From Cohnella zeiphila (GTDB lineage: Bacteria > Bacillota > Bacilli > Paenibacillales > Paenibacillaceae), in contig NZ_JACJVO010000014.1 in assembly GCF_014212055.1 (NCBI RefSeq), forward strand, positions 1 through 50,235: a stretch of DNA of 50,235 bases, given 5' to 3'. The number at the start of each line of letters is the position of its first letter. The stretch's first letter is position 1. Both the position numbers and the translations under genes were made by a program. The notes beneath the pieces were generated by a model that saw only the letters and a program-made list of their open reading frames with translations, searched no databases and had not been told where the DNA came from. Positions 11,341-20,453 of the stretch are shown here, one piece after another.

Positions 11341-11735
11341 CCATCAGGCGGACCAGGGCGGCGGAATTGTCGAATGTAGGCAGCCAATGACTTATCCACA
11401 TCATTCCCTGAATTCTTTAAGGGATTGTCCAGAAGAAGGGGATGTTGTTCACAAAGTTATACACAGCCTGTTAATAAAAAACGTCCGTTTGGAGGATATC
11501 CACTGCGAAATATCGAACTAATCATAGCAGAACAACCCGCGCAATTCAACGGATTCGCCCTTGTTATCCACAAATTCAATAACTTGTGGACGCCTTCTGT
11601 GCACAACACTAGATATTGTTGATAAATTGTGAGACAATTCGACAAATACCCTGAATAACCGGAATTGACGGCAAGAATTATTCACATGTGCATAAAACGA
11701 AAAATATTGGATATCTGTGTCTAAAGCTGTTCACA
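11341..11735. other. oriC: oriC region with DnaA-box cluster
   Basis: The 483-bp gap between dnaA and rpmH. Perfect boxes TTATCCACA occur at 11392-11400 and 11564-11572. Boxes matching TTATNCACA are at 11457-11465, 11678-11686 and, reversed, 11687-11695, these last two abutting head to head. One-mismatch boxes are at 11445-11453, 11598-11606 (reverse) and 11617-11625 (reverse). With the boxes near dnaN this forms a bipartite origin around dnaA, as in Bacillus. Transcription diverges here, consistent with bidirectional replication. Confidence 0.88.
11521..11549 (-). promoter_or_regulatory. dnaA promoter (sigma-A type)
   Basis: Minus strand: -35 TTGAAT (11544-11549), 17-bp spacer, -10 TATGAT (11521-11526) preceded by TGC. 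It lies among DnaA boxes; the consensus box at 11564-11572 is just upstream of the -35, which would suit autoregulation. The dnaA leader would be about 190 nt. Confidence 0.65.
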
Positions 11736-11764
11736 TTGACTTTGGAAGCCATTTGTGCTTTAAT
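11736..11764 (+). promoter_or_regulatory. rpmH promoter (sigma-A type)
   Basis: -35 TTGACT (11736-11741), 17-bp spacer, -10 TTTAAT (11759-11764), both five of six to consensus, 40 bp before the rpmH start. Confidence 0.7.
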
Positions 11765-11804
11765 ATGAAGACCTGAGTTTTTAACGGTTAGGGGGTATTG
11801 AACG

Positions 11805-11939
11805 GTGGGTCCTACATTTAAACCGAATGTAAGCAAGCGGAAGAAGGTACACGGATTCCGCAGCCGGATGAGCTCGAAGAACGGACGCAAAGTTCTGAAG
11901 GCTCGCCGCCAAAAAGGACGCAAAGTACTGTCCGCTTAA
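11805..11939 (+). CDS. rpmH: 50S ribosomal protein L34
   Basis: A 44-aa, very basic protein starting at [21 protein letters not shown], ending [11 protein letters not shown]. The central segment [17 protein letters not shown] is the conserved L34 core. TTAGGGGG lies 10 bp ahead of the GTG. It is the standard gene at this side of oriC, followed by rnpA. Confidence 0.96.
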   Translation: MGPTFKPNVSKRKKVHGFRSRMSSKNGRKVLKARRQKGRKVLSA

Positions 11940-11946
11940 GGATAAG

Positions 11947-11970
11947 AGACCACGCCAGGTGGTCTTTTTT
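11947..11970 (+). terminator. Terminator/attenuator after rpmH
   Basis: AGACCAC (11947-11953) and GTGGTCT (11959-11965) pair around a 5-nt loop and run into six Ts. It probably lowers rnpA expression relative to rpmH. Confidence 0.8.
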
Positions 11971-12040
11971 CTTTATTTGCGGTCCATAATAGAAGCAGAT
12001 CGGCCTTCGAGGTTTCGAAGGAGCCGGAGGACGGTGGAAG

Positions 12041-12454
12041 ATGCAGAGGAAGCTGCGCCTTCGAAACAGAGAGGACTTTGGCAGAATCTATCGGCACGGC
12101 CGCTCGTTCGCGAATTCGCAGTTTGTCGTATACTGGCGGCACGAGACCCGGACCGAGAGGTTTCGTCTCGGCATTTCGGCCAGCAGCAAGCTGGGAGGAG
12201 CGGTCGTACGGAACCGGTTGCGGAGGATGATCAAGGAGATCGTCCGTCTGAATGCGGACAAGCTGAACGACGGACTCGACCTGATCCTGATCGTGCGCAA
12301 GCCGGCGCTTGTTCTTCCTTATAAAGAGATGGAGGGAAGCGTGCTCCACGTTCTGCGCAAAGCGGGCCTGCTCAAAGGGTCGAAACCGGCGGAGAGGACG
12401 GGCTTCCGCAAGGGGCCGCAAACCGGCCGGAAAAGCCGCGGCCAGAGCCGATAG
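12041..12454 (+). CDS. rnpA: Ribonuclease P protein component
   Basis: The protein subunit of RNase P, which trims tRNA 5' ends. The core starts MQRKLRLRNREDFGRIYRHG and carries the RNR signature (VVRNRLRRMIKEIVR). At 137 aa it is somewhat longer than the usual 110-120, because of a basic tail after residue 115 (GFRKGPQTGRKSRGQSR). GGAGGACGGTGGAAG precedes the ATG. Position between rpmH and yidC is standard. Confidence 0.95.
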   Translation: MQRKLRLRNREDFGRIYRHGRSFANSQFVVYWRHETRTERFRLGISASSKLGGAVVRNRLRRMIKEIVRLNADKLNDGLDLILIVRKPALVLPYKEMEGSVLHVLRKAGLLKGSKPAERTGFRKGPQTGRKSRGQSR

Positions 12455-12555
12455 GGCGCTTTCCATCAACTTCACAATTATGGTATAGTTGTGATGGACA
12501 AGAGGTCGCTTGGAAATCTTCTGTTTTTCGAAGGCTAGAGAGGAGCTTGGGTGAG

Positions 12556-13401
12556 TTGCTTCGTAACCGCAAATTTTGGATATTGATCGGCGCGTTGACT
12601 TCTGTGATGCTTTTCCTGTCCGGTTGTACGCCGTCTTCATCCGTTCATAAGACGACGACGGAAGGTTTGCTCCAGAGGGGCTGGTGGGACCGGAATGTGG
12701 TCTACTGGTTCTCGCTGATGCTCGATAAATTCGCGGAGTGGTTCAACGGCTCTTACGGGCTGTCGATTCTCGTTCTGACGGTCATCGTCCGGACGATTAT
12801 CCTTCCGCTCAGCATCAAGCAATTCAAGAATTCCAAAGCGATGCAGAAGCTGCAGCCCGAGATGGTGAAGCTTCGGGAGAAATACAAGGACGATCCGAAG
12901 AAGCAGCAGGAAGAAATGATGAAGCTGTACCAGGAGCATCAGGTCAACCCGCTGGCCGGATGCTTGCCGCTTATCGTTCAGATGCCGATCTTTATCGCGT
13001 TGTATCGCTCCATTACGATTAACGAGCAGATCAGCGAGCACTCGTTCCTGTGGCTGCAGCTCGGTAAACCGGACCATCTGTACATTCTGCCCGTGATCGC
13101 GGCGATGACGACTTTCGTGCAGTCTTACATGATGATGAAGATGAACCCGTCCCAGCAGATGGGGGCGATGAAGGCGCTTATGTTCGTCTTCCCGGTGCTG
13201 ATCTTCGTCATGGCGATCTCGTTCCCGTCGGCGCTGCCGCTCTACTGGATCTACACGAACCTTTACACCATTACACAGAACTATTTCATGTATGGACGTT
13301 CGCCCAAACCGGAAGGTAACGGCAAGGAGGCCATGCCCAATGAAAAAGCTGGTGGCGTCAGGAAGAACGGTAGAAGAAGCGGTAAGAAACGGTCTAAATG
13401 A
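12556..13401 (+). CDS. yidC: Membrane protein insertase YidC (SpoIIIJ/OxaA type)
   Basis: Inserts and folds membrane proteins with or without SecYEG. 281 aa. The signal peptide ends in the lipobox LFLSGC, so it is a lipoprotein as in Bacillus YidC proteins. Membrane segments include LSILVLTVIVRTIILPL, with the conserved hydrophilic-groove arginine (TVIVRT), PLAGCLPLIVQMPIFIALY, and the last pair near residues 195-250. The C-terminal tail is basic (GRRSGKKRSK). The start is uncertain: TTG at 12556 has AGGAG 10 bp upstream, while the in-frame TTG at 12547 is too close to it. The 3' end overlaps jag by 62 nt. Confidence 0.93.
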   Translation: MLRNRKFWILIGALTSVMLFLSGCTPSSSVHKTTTEGLLQRGWWDRNVVYWFSLMLDKFAEWFNGSYGLSILVLTVIVRTIILPLSIKQFKNSKAMQKLQPEMVKLREKYKDDPKKQQEEMMKLYQEHQVNPLAGCLPLIVQMPIFIALYRSITINEQISEHSFLWLQLGKPDHLYILPVIAAMTTFVQSYMMMKMNPSQQMGAMKALMFVFPVLIFVMAISFPSALPLYWIYTNLYTITQNYFMYGRSPKPEGNGKEAMPNEKAGGVRKNGRRSGKKRSK

Positions 13402-13957
13402 GTGGGGCGTAGGCCAAGATCGGGTCAACGTTCTCGTCCTGGAACAGCCCTCCAAAGGGCTGTTCGGGCTATTCGGCGCCAAGGAGGCGAAGGTCGAGCT
13501 GGAGCTGAAGCCCGACGGCGTGGAAGAAGCGATGACCTTTCTCCGGGAAGTTACCGGCGCCATGGACCTCACGGTCGGGATCGAGAAGTTGGACGAGCGC
13601 GAACATACGCAGCTTAACCTGACCGGTTCCGAATTGGGCATGTTGATCGGCCGCAGGGGGCAAACGCTCGATGCGCTGCAATATTTGACGAACATCGTGG
13701 CCAACCGCCATTCCGATAAGCATTTGAGAATCGTGCTTGACGCGGAGCAGTTCCGGGAAAGGCGGAGGCAGACGCTGGAGGCGTTGTCCGAGAGGATGGC
13801 CGAGCGGGTCATGCGAACGAGGAAGGAAGTCGTGCTGGAGCCGATGTCCTCTCAGGAGCGGAAGATCATTCACGCCCGGCTCCAGACGCACCCGCGGGTC
13901 AGAACGTACAGTCAAGGCGATGAACCGAACCGTTGCATCGTCATCGCATTAAAGTAA
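13340..13957 (+). CDS. jag: RNA-binding protein Jag/KhpB (SpoIIIJ-associated)
   Basis: A 205-aa protein with three parts: a Jag_N domain (residues 1-50, MKKLVASGRTVEEAV... SKGLFGLFG), a KH domain with the GxxG loop in IGRRGQTLDALQYLTNIV, and a C-terminal R3H domain (SSQERKIIHARLQTHPRVRTYSQGD is within it). KhpB proteins bind RNA and in some Firmicutes partner with KhpA to affect elongation and division. The ATG at 13340 is chosen because AAGGAGG (13324-13330) is 9 bp upstream; the reading frame is open further back but inside yidC. The overlap with yidC suggests translational coupling. Confidence 0.94.
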   Translation: MKKLVASGRTVEEAVRNGLNEWGVGQDRVNVLVLEQPSKGLFGLFGAKEAKVELELKPDGVEEAMTFLREVTGAMDLTVGIEKLDEREHTQLNLTGSELGMLIGRRGQTLDALQYLTNIVANRHSDKHLRIVLDAEQFRERRRQTLEALSERMAERVMRTRKEVVLEPMSSQERKIIHARLQTHPRVRTYSQGDEPNRCIVIALK

Positions 13958-14033
13958 CTTTCGCGGCCACGCAGTGGCTTCCGGAGCGCGAGCGGGGTTC
14001 CCGTTTAGTTCAGGAGCAAACATCGAAGCTAAG

Positions 14034-14057
14034 CCCCACTTTGTGGGGTTATCTTAT
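14034..14057 (+). terminator. Terminator between jag and mnmE
   Basis: CCCCAC (14034-14039) and GTGGGG (14043-14048) form a tight stem with a TTT loop, followed by the T-rich TTATCTTATTTT. It ends the rpmH-jag unit. Confidence 0.7.
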
Positions 14058-14083
14058 TTTACGGTTGAAAATGAGGGAGCGAC

Positions 14084-15460
14084 ATGACCGAAGATACAAT
14101 CGCGGCGGTGGCGACGGCGCTCGGGGAAGGCAGCATCGCCGTCGTTCGGGTCAGCGGGCCGGAAGCGGTGGAGAAGATAGCGCCGTTGTTCCGTTCGCGG
14201 CTGGATTTGCGGGAAGCCCCGACGCATACGGTAAACTATGGCTGGATTGAAGATCCGGCGGATGGAGCGGTGCTGGACGAGGTTCTCGTTACGGTGATGA
14301 GGGGACCGCGGTCTTTCACTGCGGAGGACGTAGTGGAGATCAGCACGCACGGGGGAATCGTCGCCGTTCAGTCGGTGCTGGAGCTGGTGCTGAGAAGCGG
14401 CATACGCATTGCGGAACCTGGCGAGTTCACGAAGCGGGCTTTCCTGAACGGACGGATCGACCTGGCGCAGGCGGAAGCGGTGATCGACTTGATCCGTTCG
14501 AAGTCGAATCGGGCGTTCCAGCTTGCCAGACGCCAATCCGAAGGTGCGCTGTCCAAACGGATTGCGCCGCTGAGGCAGAAGCTTCTCGAGCTGCTCGCGC
14601 ACGTGGAGGTCAATATCGATTATCCGGAGCACGATGTGGCGGAGATGACGGCAGCCGCCATTGCAGAAACGTGCGGGATCGCGTTGCAGGAAGTACGGAT
14701 GCTCCTAAAAACGGCCGCGGAAGGCAAAATATTGAGGGAAGGCATCGTGACGGCGATCGTCGGCAGGCCGAATGCGGGCAAATCCTCGCTGCTTAACGCG
14801 CTGGCCCACGACAACAAGGCGATCGTCACCGACATTCCGGGGACGACGCGGGATATCGTCGAGGAATCGGTGTCGTTGGCCGGCGTTCCGCTAAGGCTGC
14901 TGGATACGGCCGGCATCCGCGAGACGAGCGACGTGGTGGAGCGGATCGGGGTCGAGCGCTCCCGAGGAGCGTTGAACGAAGCCGATTTGATTTTGCTTGT
15001 ATTGAACCATCACGAACCGCTGCACGAGGACGAGCGGCTACTAATGAAGGAATTGGCGGGAAGACCGGCGATCGCTGTCGTGAACAAGATCGATTTGCCG
15101 GGCGCGCTCGACCTGGAGGAAGTCAAAAGAGAAATTCCGGAGGAACGAATCGTTTTCCTGTCCGCGAAGGAAGGGGAAGGGATCGACCGGTTGGAGCAGG
15201 CCGTCTCCAAATTGTTCTTCAGCGGCGGAGTCGAGAGCGACGATCTGACATATGTCAGCAACGCCAGACATATTTCGCTGCTGCATTTGGCGGCGAAGTC
15301 TCTGGAGGATGCGATTGCGGCTTCGGAAGCCGGCATTCCGATCGACCTGATTCAGATCGATCTTACGACGGCATGGGAGCAGCTCGGCGAGATTATTGGG
15401 GACGCGGTAGGGGAATCGTTGCTGGATCAGATTTTTTCGCAATTTTGTCTGGGAAAATAA
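14084..15460 (+). CDS. mnmE: tRNA uridine-5-carboxymethylaminomethyl(34) synthesis GTPase MnmE
   Basis: With MnmG it makes the cmnm5 modification at U34 of several tRNAs. 458 aa. The N-terminal tetrahydrofolate-binding domain begins DTIAAVATALGEGSIAVVRVSG. The G domain has G1 GRPNAGKSS (about 227-235), DTAG (about 275-278) and NKID (about 333). It ends in the family's FCLGK, with the cysteine of the C(I/L/V)GK motif. GAGGGAG precedes the ATG. mnmG follows in the same direction. Confidence 0.97.
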   Translation: MTEDTIAAVATALGEGSIAVVRVSGPEAVEKIAPLFRSRLDLREAPTHTVNYGWIEDPADGAVLDEVLVTVMRGPRSFTAEDVVEISTHGGIVAVQSVLELVLRSGIRIAEPGEFTKRAFLNGRIDLAQAEAVIDLIRSKSNRAFQLARRQSEGALSKRIAPLRQKLLELLAHVEVNIDYPEHDVAEMTAAAIAETCGIALQEVRMLLKTAAEGKILREGIVTAIVGRPNAGKSSLLNALAHDNKAIVTDIPGTTRDIVEESVSLAGVPLRLLDTAGIRETSDVVERIGVERSRGALNEADLILLVLNHHEPLHEDERLLMKELAGRPAIAVVNKIDLPGALDLEEVKREIPEERIVFLSAKEGEGIDRLEQAVSKLFFSGGVESDDLTYVSNARHISLLHLAAKSLEDAIAASEAGIPIDLIQIDLTTAWEQLGEIIGDAVGESLLDQIFSQFCLGK

Positions 15461-15532
15461 AGCGGTCTGGACGAATTTGAATGGAAGGGCCGGGACGATC
15501 GGTCCTGGGTCAAAAGAAGGAGGGATCAGCAA

Positions 15533-17431
15533 GTGGGATACCAAGCGGGAGAATACGATGTTATCGTGATCGGCGCGGGGCATGCCGGCTGCGAGGCTGC
15601 GCTGGCTTCGGCGCGAATGGGCTGCGAGACGCTGCTGCTCACGATTAACTTGGACATGGTCGCTTTTATGCCGTGCAACCCGTCGGTAGGCGGACCGGCC
15701 AAAGGACATGTCGTGCGCGAGATCGACGCTTTGGGCGGAGAGATGGGGCGGAACATCGACAAGACGTATATTCAGATGCGTATGCTCAACACAGGGAAGG
15801 GACCGGCCGTACACGCGCTGCGCGCGCAAGCCGACAAGTTCCTTTACCAGCATACGATGAAGGAAACGATCGAGAAGACGGATCGTCTGACGCTGCGGCA
15901 GGGCATGGCCGAAGATTTGATCGTGGAGGATGGCGTTTGCCGCGGCGTCGTCACCAAGACGGGAGCCGAATACCGGGCCAAAGCGGTCGTTCTGACGACC
16001 GGCACCTATTTGCGCGGCAAAGTAATCATGGGCGAGCTGATGTACGAGAGCGGACCGAACAACCAGCAGCCTTCGGTGAAATTGTCGGAGTCGCTGCGGA
16101 AGCTGGGCTTGGAACTCGTGCGCTTCAAGACGGGAACGCCGCCGCGCGTTCATAAGGATACGATCGACTTCGTCAAGACGGAGATTCAACCGGGCGACGA
16201 GTCGCCGAAGTTCTTCTCGTTCGAGACGGAATATTCGGATCGGGCGAACGAACAGCTTCCATGCTGGCTGACTTATACGTCGGAGGACACTCATCGAATT
16301 ATCAACGATAATCTGCACCGGGCCCCGATGTTTTCCGGCGCGATCGAAGGGACGGGGCCGCGCTATTGCCCTTCGATTGAAGACAAGATCGTGAGATTCG
16401 CGGATAAGCCGAAGCATCAAATTTTCCTGGAGCCGGAAGGGCGCAATACGAAGGAGTATTATGTGCAAGGGCTGTCCACCAGCATGCCGGAGGACGTGCA
16501 ATTGCAAATTCTTCGTTCGATTCCCGGCCTGGAAAAGGTGGAGATGATGCGGACCGGCTATGCGATCGAATACGATGCGGTCGTTCCGACCCAATTGTGG
16601 CCTTCGCTCGAGACCAAGCTTGTTACGAATCTGTTCACGGCCGGGCAGATCAATGGCACATCGGGCTATGAGGAAGCGGCAGGACAGGGGATTATGGCCG
16701 GAATCAATGCCGCCCGCAAGGTGAAAGGGGAGGAGCCGGTCATTATCGAACGGTCGGCCGGCTACATCGGTGTAATGATCGACGATCTGGTTACCAAAGG
16801 AACGAACGAACCGTACCGGCTGCTCACATCCCGTGCGGAATACCGCCTTCTGCTGCGCCATGACAACGCCGATTTGCGGTTGACGCCGCTCGGGCATGAG
16901 ATCGGTCTTATCAAGGAAGAACGGTATGAGAAGTTTTTGGAGAAGAAGGCGAAGGTGGAAGCGGAGATCGGCCGCCTGAAGGAGATCCGGATTAAGCCGG
17001 ATGAAGAAGTTCAGGCCATGCTGGCTTCCCGCGATTCGGCTCCGCTGCAGAATACGACGGACGGGATCACGCTGCTTCGCCGGCCGGAGGTGGCCTATTC
17101 CGATGTGGAGAAGCTGTCGCCGTCTCCGGTGGAATTATCGGAGGAAATGAAGGAACAAGTCGAGATTCAAATCAAATATACGGGATATATCGAGAAACAG
17201 CTGCAGCAAGTCGAACGGCTGGGGAAAATGGAGAAAAAGCGAATTCCGGACGATATCGATTACGGGATCATCCACGGTCTGGCGACGGAAGCGAAGCAGA
17301 AGCTCGACAAAGTTCGCCCGCTCTCTCTCGGTCAGGCTTCGAGAATCTCCGGGGTAACCCCGGCAGACTTGTCCATTTTGCTCGTTCACCTTGAACACTA
17401 TAACCGGGTAACCGCGGCACGGGGGTCCTGA
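15533..17431 (+). CDS. mnmG: tRNA uridine-5-carboxymethylaminomethyl(34) synthesis enzyme MnmG
   Basis: The FAD- and NADH-dependent partner of MnmE. 632 aa. The FAD Rossmann motif is [12 protein letters not shown] (GAGHAG at 14-19), followed by [12 protein letters not shown] and a conserved cysteine near CWLTYT. The C-terminal domain carries [12 protein letters not shown] and [19 protein letters not shown]. The start is GTG at 15533 with GGAGGGA upstream. The stop overlaps the rsmG start (TGATG), so the two are coupled. Confidence 0.97.
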   Translation: MGYQAGEYDVIVIGAGHAGCEAALASARMGCETLLLTINLDMVAFMPCNPSVGGPAKGHVVREIDALGGEMGRNIDKTYIQMRMLNTGKGPAVHALRAQADKFLYQHTMKETIEKTDRLTLRQGMAEDLIVEDGVCRGVVTKTGAEYRAKAVVLTTGTYLRGKVIMGELMYESGPNNQQPSVKLSESLRKLGLELVRFKTGTPPRVHKDTIDFVKTEIQPGDESPKFFSFETEYSDRANEQLPCWLTYTSEDTHRIINDNLHRAPMFSGAIEGTGPRYCPSIEDKIVRFADKPKHQIFLEPEGRNTKEYYVQGLSTSMPEDVQLQILRSIPGLEKVEMMRTGYAIEYDAVVPTQLWPSLETKLVTNLFTAGQINGTSGYEEAAGQGIMAGINAARKVKGEEPVIIERSAGYIGVMIDDLVTKGTNEPYRLLTSRAEYRLLLRHDNADLRLTPLGHEIGLIKEERYEKFLEKKAKVEAEIGRLKEIRIKPDEEVQAMLASRDSAPLQNTTDGITLLRRPEVAYSDVEKLSPSPVELSEEMKEQVEIQIKYTGYIEKQLQQVERLGKMEKKRIPDDIDYGIIHGLATEAKQKLDKVRPLSLGQASRISGVTPADLSILLVHLEHYNRVTAARGS

Positions 17432-18156
17432 TGGTTCAAGTGCAAAGTTGGTTGGCCGACAATGCCGGCGCGCTTGGCATCCTTCTTGGAGAGCGGGAAC
17501 TGGAGCAGTTCGAACGCTACTACGAGCTGCTCGTCGAATGGAACGAGAAGATGAATCTGACCGGCATTACGGAACGGGAAGCGGTATACGAGAAACATTT
17601 TTATGATTCTCTTACCGTCTCGATGGCTGCTGAATTGGAGGGAGACAAGGCGCTGGCCGATATCGGATCCGGCGCCGGCTTCCCTTCGATCCCTCTTAAA
17701 ATTGCATTTCCCGATTTGAAGGTGACCATTGTCGACGCTTTAGCGAAGCGCATTCGATTTTTGGAAGAAGTCGCGGCTCAATTGGACTTGAAAGGGATCG
17801 TTTGCCTTCATGGCAGAGCGGAGGATCTCGGCAGGCTGCCGGAGCATCGCGACCGCTACGACATTGCGACGGCAAGAGCGGTGGCAAGGCTTGCGGGTTT
17901 GAATGAGCTTTGCTTGCCGTTCGTTCGCGCCGGAGGCTTTTTTGTGGCGATGAAAGGATCGGACGTTCGGGAGGAGCTGGATGAGAGTGAATACAGCCTA
18001 AGCAAGTTAAACGCCCGTTTGCGGGACACGATTCGCTTGGAACTTCCGATTGAAAAGGCTGATCGCCATCTCGTGGTTATGGCCAAGAACGGCCCAACCC
18101 CCAAACCGTATCCTCGAAAAGCAGGCATACCTTTGAAGACGCCTCTGCTCGGATAG
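17431..18156 (+). CDS. rsmG: 16S rRNA (guanine(527)-N(7))-methyltransferase RsmG
   Basis: A SAM-dependent methyltransferase that adds the m7G mark at 16S position 527; its loss gives low-level streptomycin resistance in other species. 241 aa. N-terminal ELLVEWNEKMNLTGIT, SAM motif ADIGSGAGFPSIPLKIAFP, then VTIVDALAKRIRFLEEV and ATARAVARL are all typical. Its ATG shares bases with the mnmG stop. parS lies 8 bp after its stop. Confidence 0.96.
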   Translation: MVQVQSWLADNAGALGILLGERELEQFERYYELLVEWNEKMNLTGITEREAVYEKHFYDSLTVSMAAELEGDKALADIGSGAGFPSIPLKIAFPDLKVTIVDALAKRIRFLEEVAAQLDLKGIVCLHGRAEDLGRLPEHRDRYDIATARAVARLAGLNELCLPFVRAGGFFVAMKGSDVREELDESEYSLSKLNARLRDTIRLELPIEKADRHLVVMAKNGPTPKPYPRKAGIPLKTPLLG

Positions 18157-18163
18157 CCTTCGA

Positions 18164-18179
18164 TGTTCCACGTGAAACA
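18164..18179 (+). promoter_or_regulatory. parS: parS site 1
   Basis: TGTTCCACGTGAAACA, an exact match to the parS consensus bound by ParB/Spo0J. It lies between rsmG and noc. Confidence 0.97.
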
Positions 18180-18260
18180 ATTATCATGTTAGCTGCGGAA
18201 GCAGAGGGTCGGTTGACTATTGTGATTCATATCACGCAAACCATCAAAAAGTGAAGATTT

Positions 18261-18276
18261 TGTTTCACGTGGAACA
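18261..18276 (-). promoter_or_regulatory. parS: parS site 2
   Basis: TGTTTCACGTGGAACA on the plus strand, the exact reverse complement of site 1, centred 97 bp from it. Together they form a nucleation cluster for ParB next to oriC. Confidence 0.97.
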
Positions 18277-18452
18277 AATTAAACGTTGAAAGTTTGCGCG
18301 TTCGGCAGGAAATGGAGTTTGAATCGCGAATATATAATTATAGGACATAGAAGCGCCTTCGATGTGCCGCACATGCGCCTTTTTGGTGCAAATTGGCGGC
18401 GCTTTTTCTTCGCAATGAGCTTCGAAATATGAGAACGTGGTGGTCAGAGAAC

Positions 18453-19277
18453 ATGAGAGAACCGCTGTCGCGCATTTTTGGATTGTCTGACCGCAGCACA
18501 GGGCAAGAAGAAGTCAGACAAATTCCGGTTGCCGATATCGTCCCGAGCCCCTATCAGCCGCGCTCGGTGTTTGACGACGAACGGATCGATGAGCTTTGCC
18601 AAACGATCAAGACGCATGGCATTATCCAGCCGATCGTCGTCCGTCTGCGGAACGGCAAATACGAGATCATCGCCGGCGAACGGCGATGGAGAGCCGTCAC
18701 CAAGCTGGGCATGGATCAAATTCCGGCTATCGTTCGCGAAATTAACGATTCGCAGGCTGCTTCCATGGCGCTGATCGAGAACCTTCAACGCGAAGGATTG
18801 ACGGCTATCGAAGAAGCGATTGCCTATCACAAGCTCATGGAGCTGCATCAGTTGACGCAGGAAAGTCTGGCCCAACGACTGGGGAAGAGCCAATCGACGA
18901 TCGCGAATAAGATTCGGCTTCTTCAGCTTGGCGAGACCGTCAAAAATGCGCTGCTGGAACGGAAAATTACCGAACGCCATGCCAGGGCGATGCTTGCGCT
19001 GCCGGACGAAGAGACTCAGAATAAGTTGCTTGCGGAAATCATCGCAAAGGAATGGAACGTTAAACAGACGGAAACCCGGATTGCCTTTCTGCTGGAAGCC
19101 TCACAAAAGCCGAAGTCGCGTCGAGTGTCCTTTACCAAAGACGTTCGCCTCGCCCTCAATACGATTCGCCAGTCGGTCGATATGGTGACCGGCTCGGGCA
19201 TTCCGATCAAGTCCAGCGAACGGGATTGCGAAGATCATATTGAAATCGTCATTCAAATTCCGAAACGGAACGGCTAA
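18453..19277 (+). CDS. noc: Nucleoid occlusion protein Noc
   Basis: A ParB-family CTPase that binds its own DNA sites and the membrane to keep the division septum off the nucleoid. 274 aa from the ATG at 18453, whose first residues [11 protein letters not shown] resemble the amphipathic membrane-targeting start of B. subtilis Noc (an FSRFFGL-type helix). The CTP-binding motif is IAGERRWRA, then [17 protein letters not shown], and the helix-turn-helix [29 protein letters not shown] and NVKQTE are Noc-like. It is distinguished from Spo0J by position before soj and by the start. The ribosome site is weak, so an upstream start at 18429 is possible. Confidence 0.9.
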   Translation: MREPLSRIFGLSDRSTGQEEVRQIPVADIVPSPYQPRSVFDDERIDELCQTIKTHGIIQPIVVRLRNGKYEIIAGERRWRAVTKLGMDQIPAIVREINDSQAASMALIENLQREGLTAIEEAIAYHKLMELHQLTQESLAQRLGKSQSTIANKIRLLQLGETVKNALLERKITERHARAMLALPDEETQNKLLAEIIAKEWNVKQTETRIAFLLEASQKPKSRRVSFTKDVRLALNTIRQSVDMVTGSGIPIKSSERDCEDHIEIVIQIPKRNG

Positions 19278-19679
19278 AAGCGCTAGTTGACGGACGGATC
19301 GGCATTGTCGTTCCGATCCGTCCGGAGAAAGTAACGATTCTGATGAATTTACGAACGGTTGTGTCCTCCTTGGAGTCGATTCGCGCTTGCGGTATCGCAT
19401 CTATAGACTTCAATCCGGTTTACTCCGTATCGTCTGCCTTCTAAATAGAGAGCGTTCAGATTCATGTGGCGCATCGGTGGCCAGCGAAAAAAAGACCGCG
19501 GTCGGAAACTCGCTGCCGTTCAAGCGTCCGCAGAATCTTGTTGAGAAAGTTCCCCCTTACGATAAAGCATTTATCGCCGTTATCAATATGGAAACGATCT
19601 CCGTAGAAAGAGTGCTTTCGGCAAAAAGGACAAGCTGCCAGTCGTTTCGTGAAGGCCAGTCTATAATGAGGTGAAGGTT
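19278..19679. other. Intergenic region between noc and soj
   Basis: About 400 bp with no convincing gene. A strong hairpin at 19292-19323 (11-bp arms GGACGGATCGG / CCGATCCGTCC, 10-nt loop) follows noc but lacks a T-run. A 95-codon frame at 19387-19674 has no recognisable features and runs into the soj ribosome site, so it is not called. Confidence 0.5.
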
Positions 19680-20453
19680 TTGTCTAAAATCATTGCGGTT
19701 GCCAACCAGAAGGGCGGCGTCGGGAAAACGACGACTGCCGTTAATTTGGGGGCATGCTTGTCGACTTTGGGCCGGAGAGTGCTCATCGTCGATATCGACC
19801 CCCAGGGCAACACGACGAGCGGAATCGGAATCAGCAAAGCGGATGTGGAATACTGCATCTACGATATTCTCATCAACGAAATCCATCCGAAGCAAGCGAT
19901 TGTGGAGACCGGACTGCCGAATTTGAAGATGATTCCTGCCACCATTCAACTGGCCGGAGCCGAGATCGAACTGGTCCCGACCATCTCGCGGGAGATTCGC
20001 TTGAAGAAGGCGCTCGCTCAAGTTCGTCAGGAGTTCGACTATATTCTGATCGATTGTCCGCCTTCGCTCGGCATACTGACGATTAATTCGTTAACGGCGG
20101 CGGACTCGGTGCTCATTCCTATTCAATGCGAATATTACGCGTTGGAAGGCTTGAGCCAATTGCTCAACACGATCCGGCTGGTGCAGAAGCATCTGAACAC
20201 CTCGCTGCAGATCGAAGGCGTTCTGCTGACCATGTTCGACGCCCGGACGAACCTGGGCATCCAAGTCATCGAAGAAGTAAAGAAATATTTTCAGCAGAAA
20301 GTGTACCAGACGGTCATTCCTCGCAACGTCCGTTTGAGCGAGGCGCCTTCACACGGTCAATCGATCATCACATACGATCCGAAATCCAAAGGAGCCGAGG
20401 TGTATCTCGAGCTGGCGAAGGAAGTGATTACGTATGAGCAAGCGGCTAGGTAA
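19680..20453 (+). CDS. soj: Chromosome partitioning ATPase Soj (ParA)
   Basis: A ParA-type ATPase that works with Spo0J/parS in origin segregation and, in Bacillus, regulates DnaA. 257 aa from a TTG start giving MSKIIAVANQKGGVGKTTT, with the deviant Walker A KGGVGKTT at residues 11-18, then VDIDPQGNTTSG and DYILIDCPPSLG. The TTG at 19680 is chosen because GAGGTG lies 6 bp upstream and the start then matches known Soj proteins; a GTG three codons earlier overlaps that site. Its end overlaps spo0J by 20 nt. Confidence 0.96.
   Translation: MSKIIAVANQKGGVGKTTTAVNLGACLSTLGRRVLIVDIDPQGNTTSGIGISKADVEYCIYDILINEIHPKQAIVETGLPNLKMIPATIQLAGAEIELVPTISREIRLKKALAQVRQEFDYILIDCPPSLGILTINSLTAADSVLIPIQCEYYALEGLSQLLNTIRLVQKHLNTSLQIEGVLLTMFDARTNLGIQVIEEVKKYFQQKVYQTVIPRNVRLSEAPSHGQSIITYDPKSKGAEVYLELAKEVITYEQAAR

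Noticed and set aside
12547..12555. yidC start at TTG 12547
   Set aside because: The AGGAG would lie only one base from the codon; TTG at 12556 gives normal spacing.
19662..19667. TATAAT just before soj as a promoter -10
   Set aside because: It would start transcription inside or after the ribosome site, and no -35 lies 16-18 bp upstream.
19387..19674. 95-aa gene between noc and soj
   Set aside because: No ribosome site, no recognisable motif, and it runs through the soj ribosome site.
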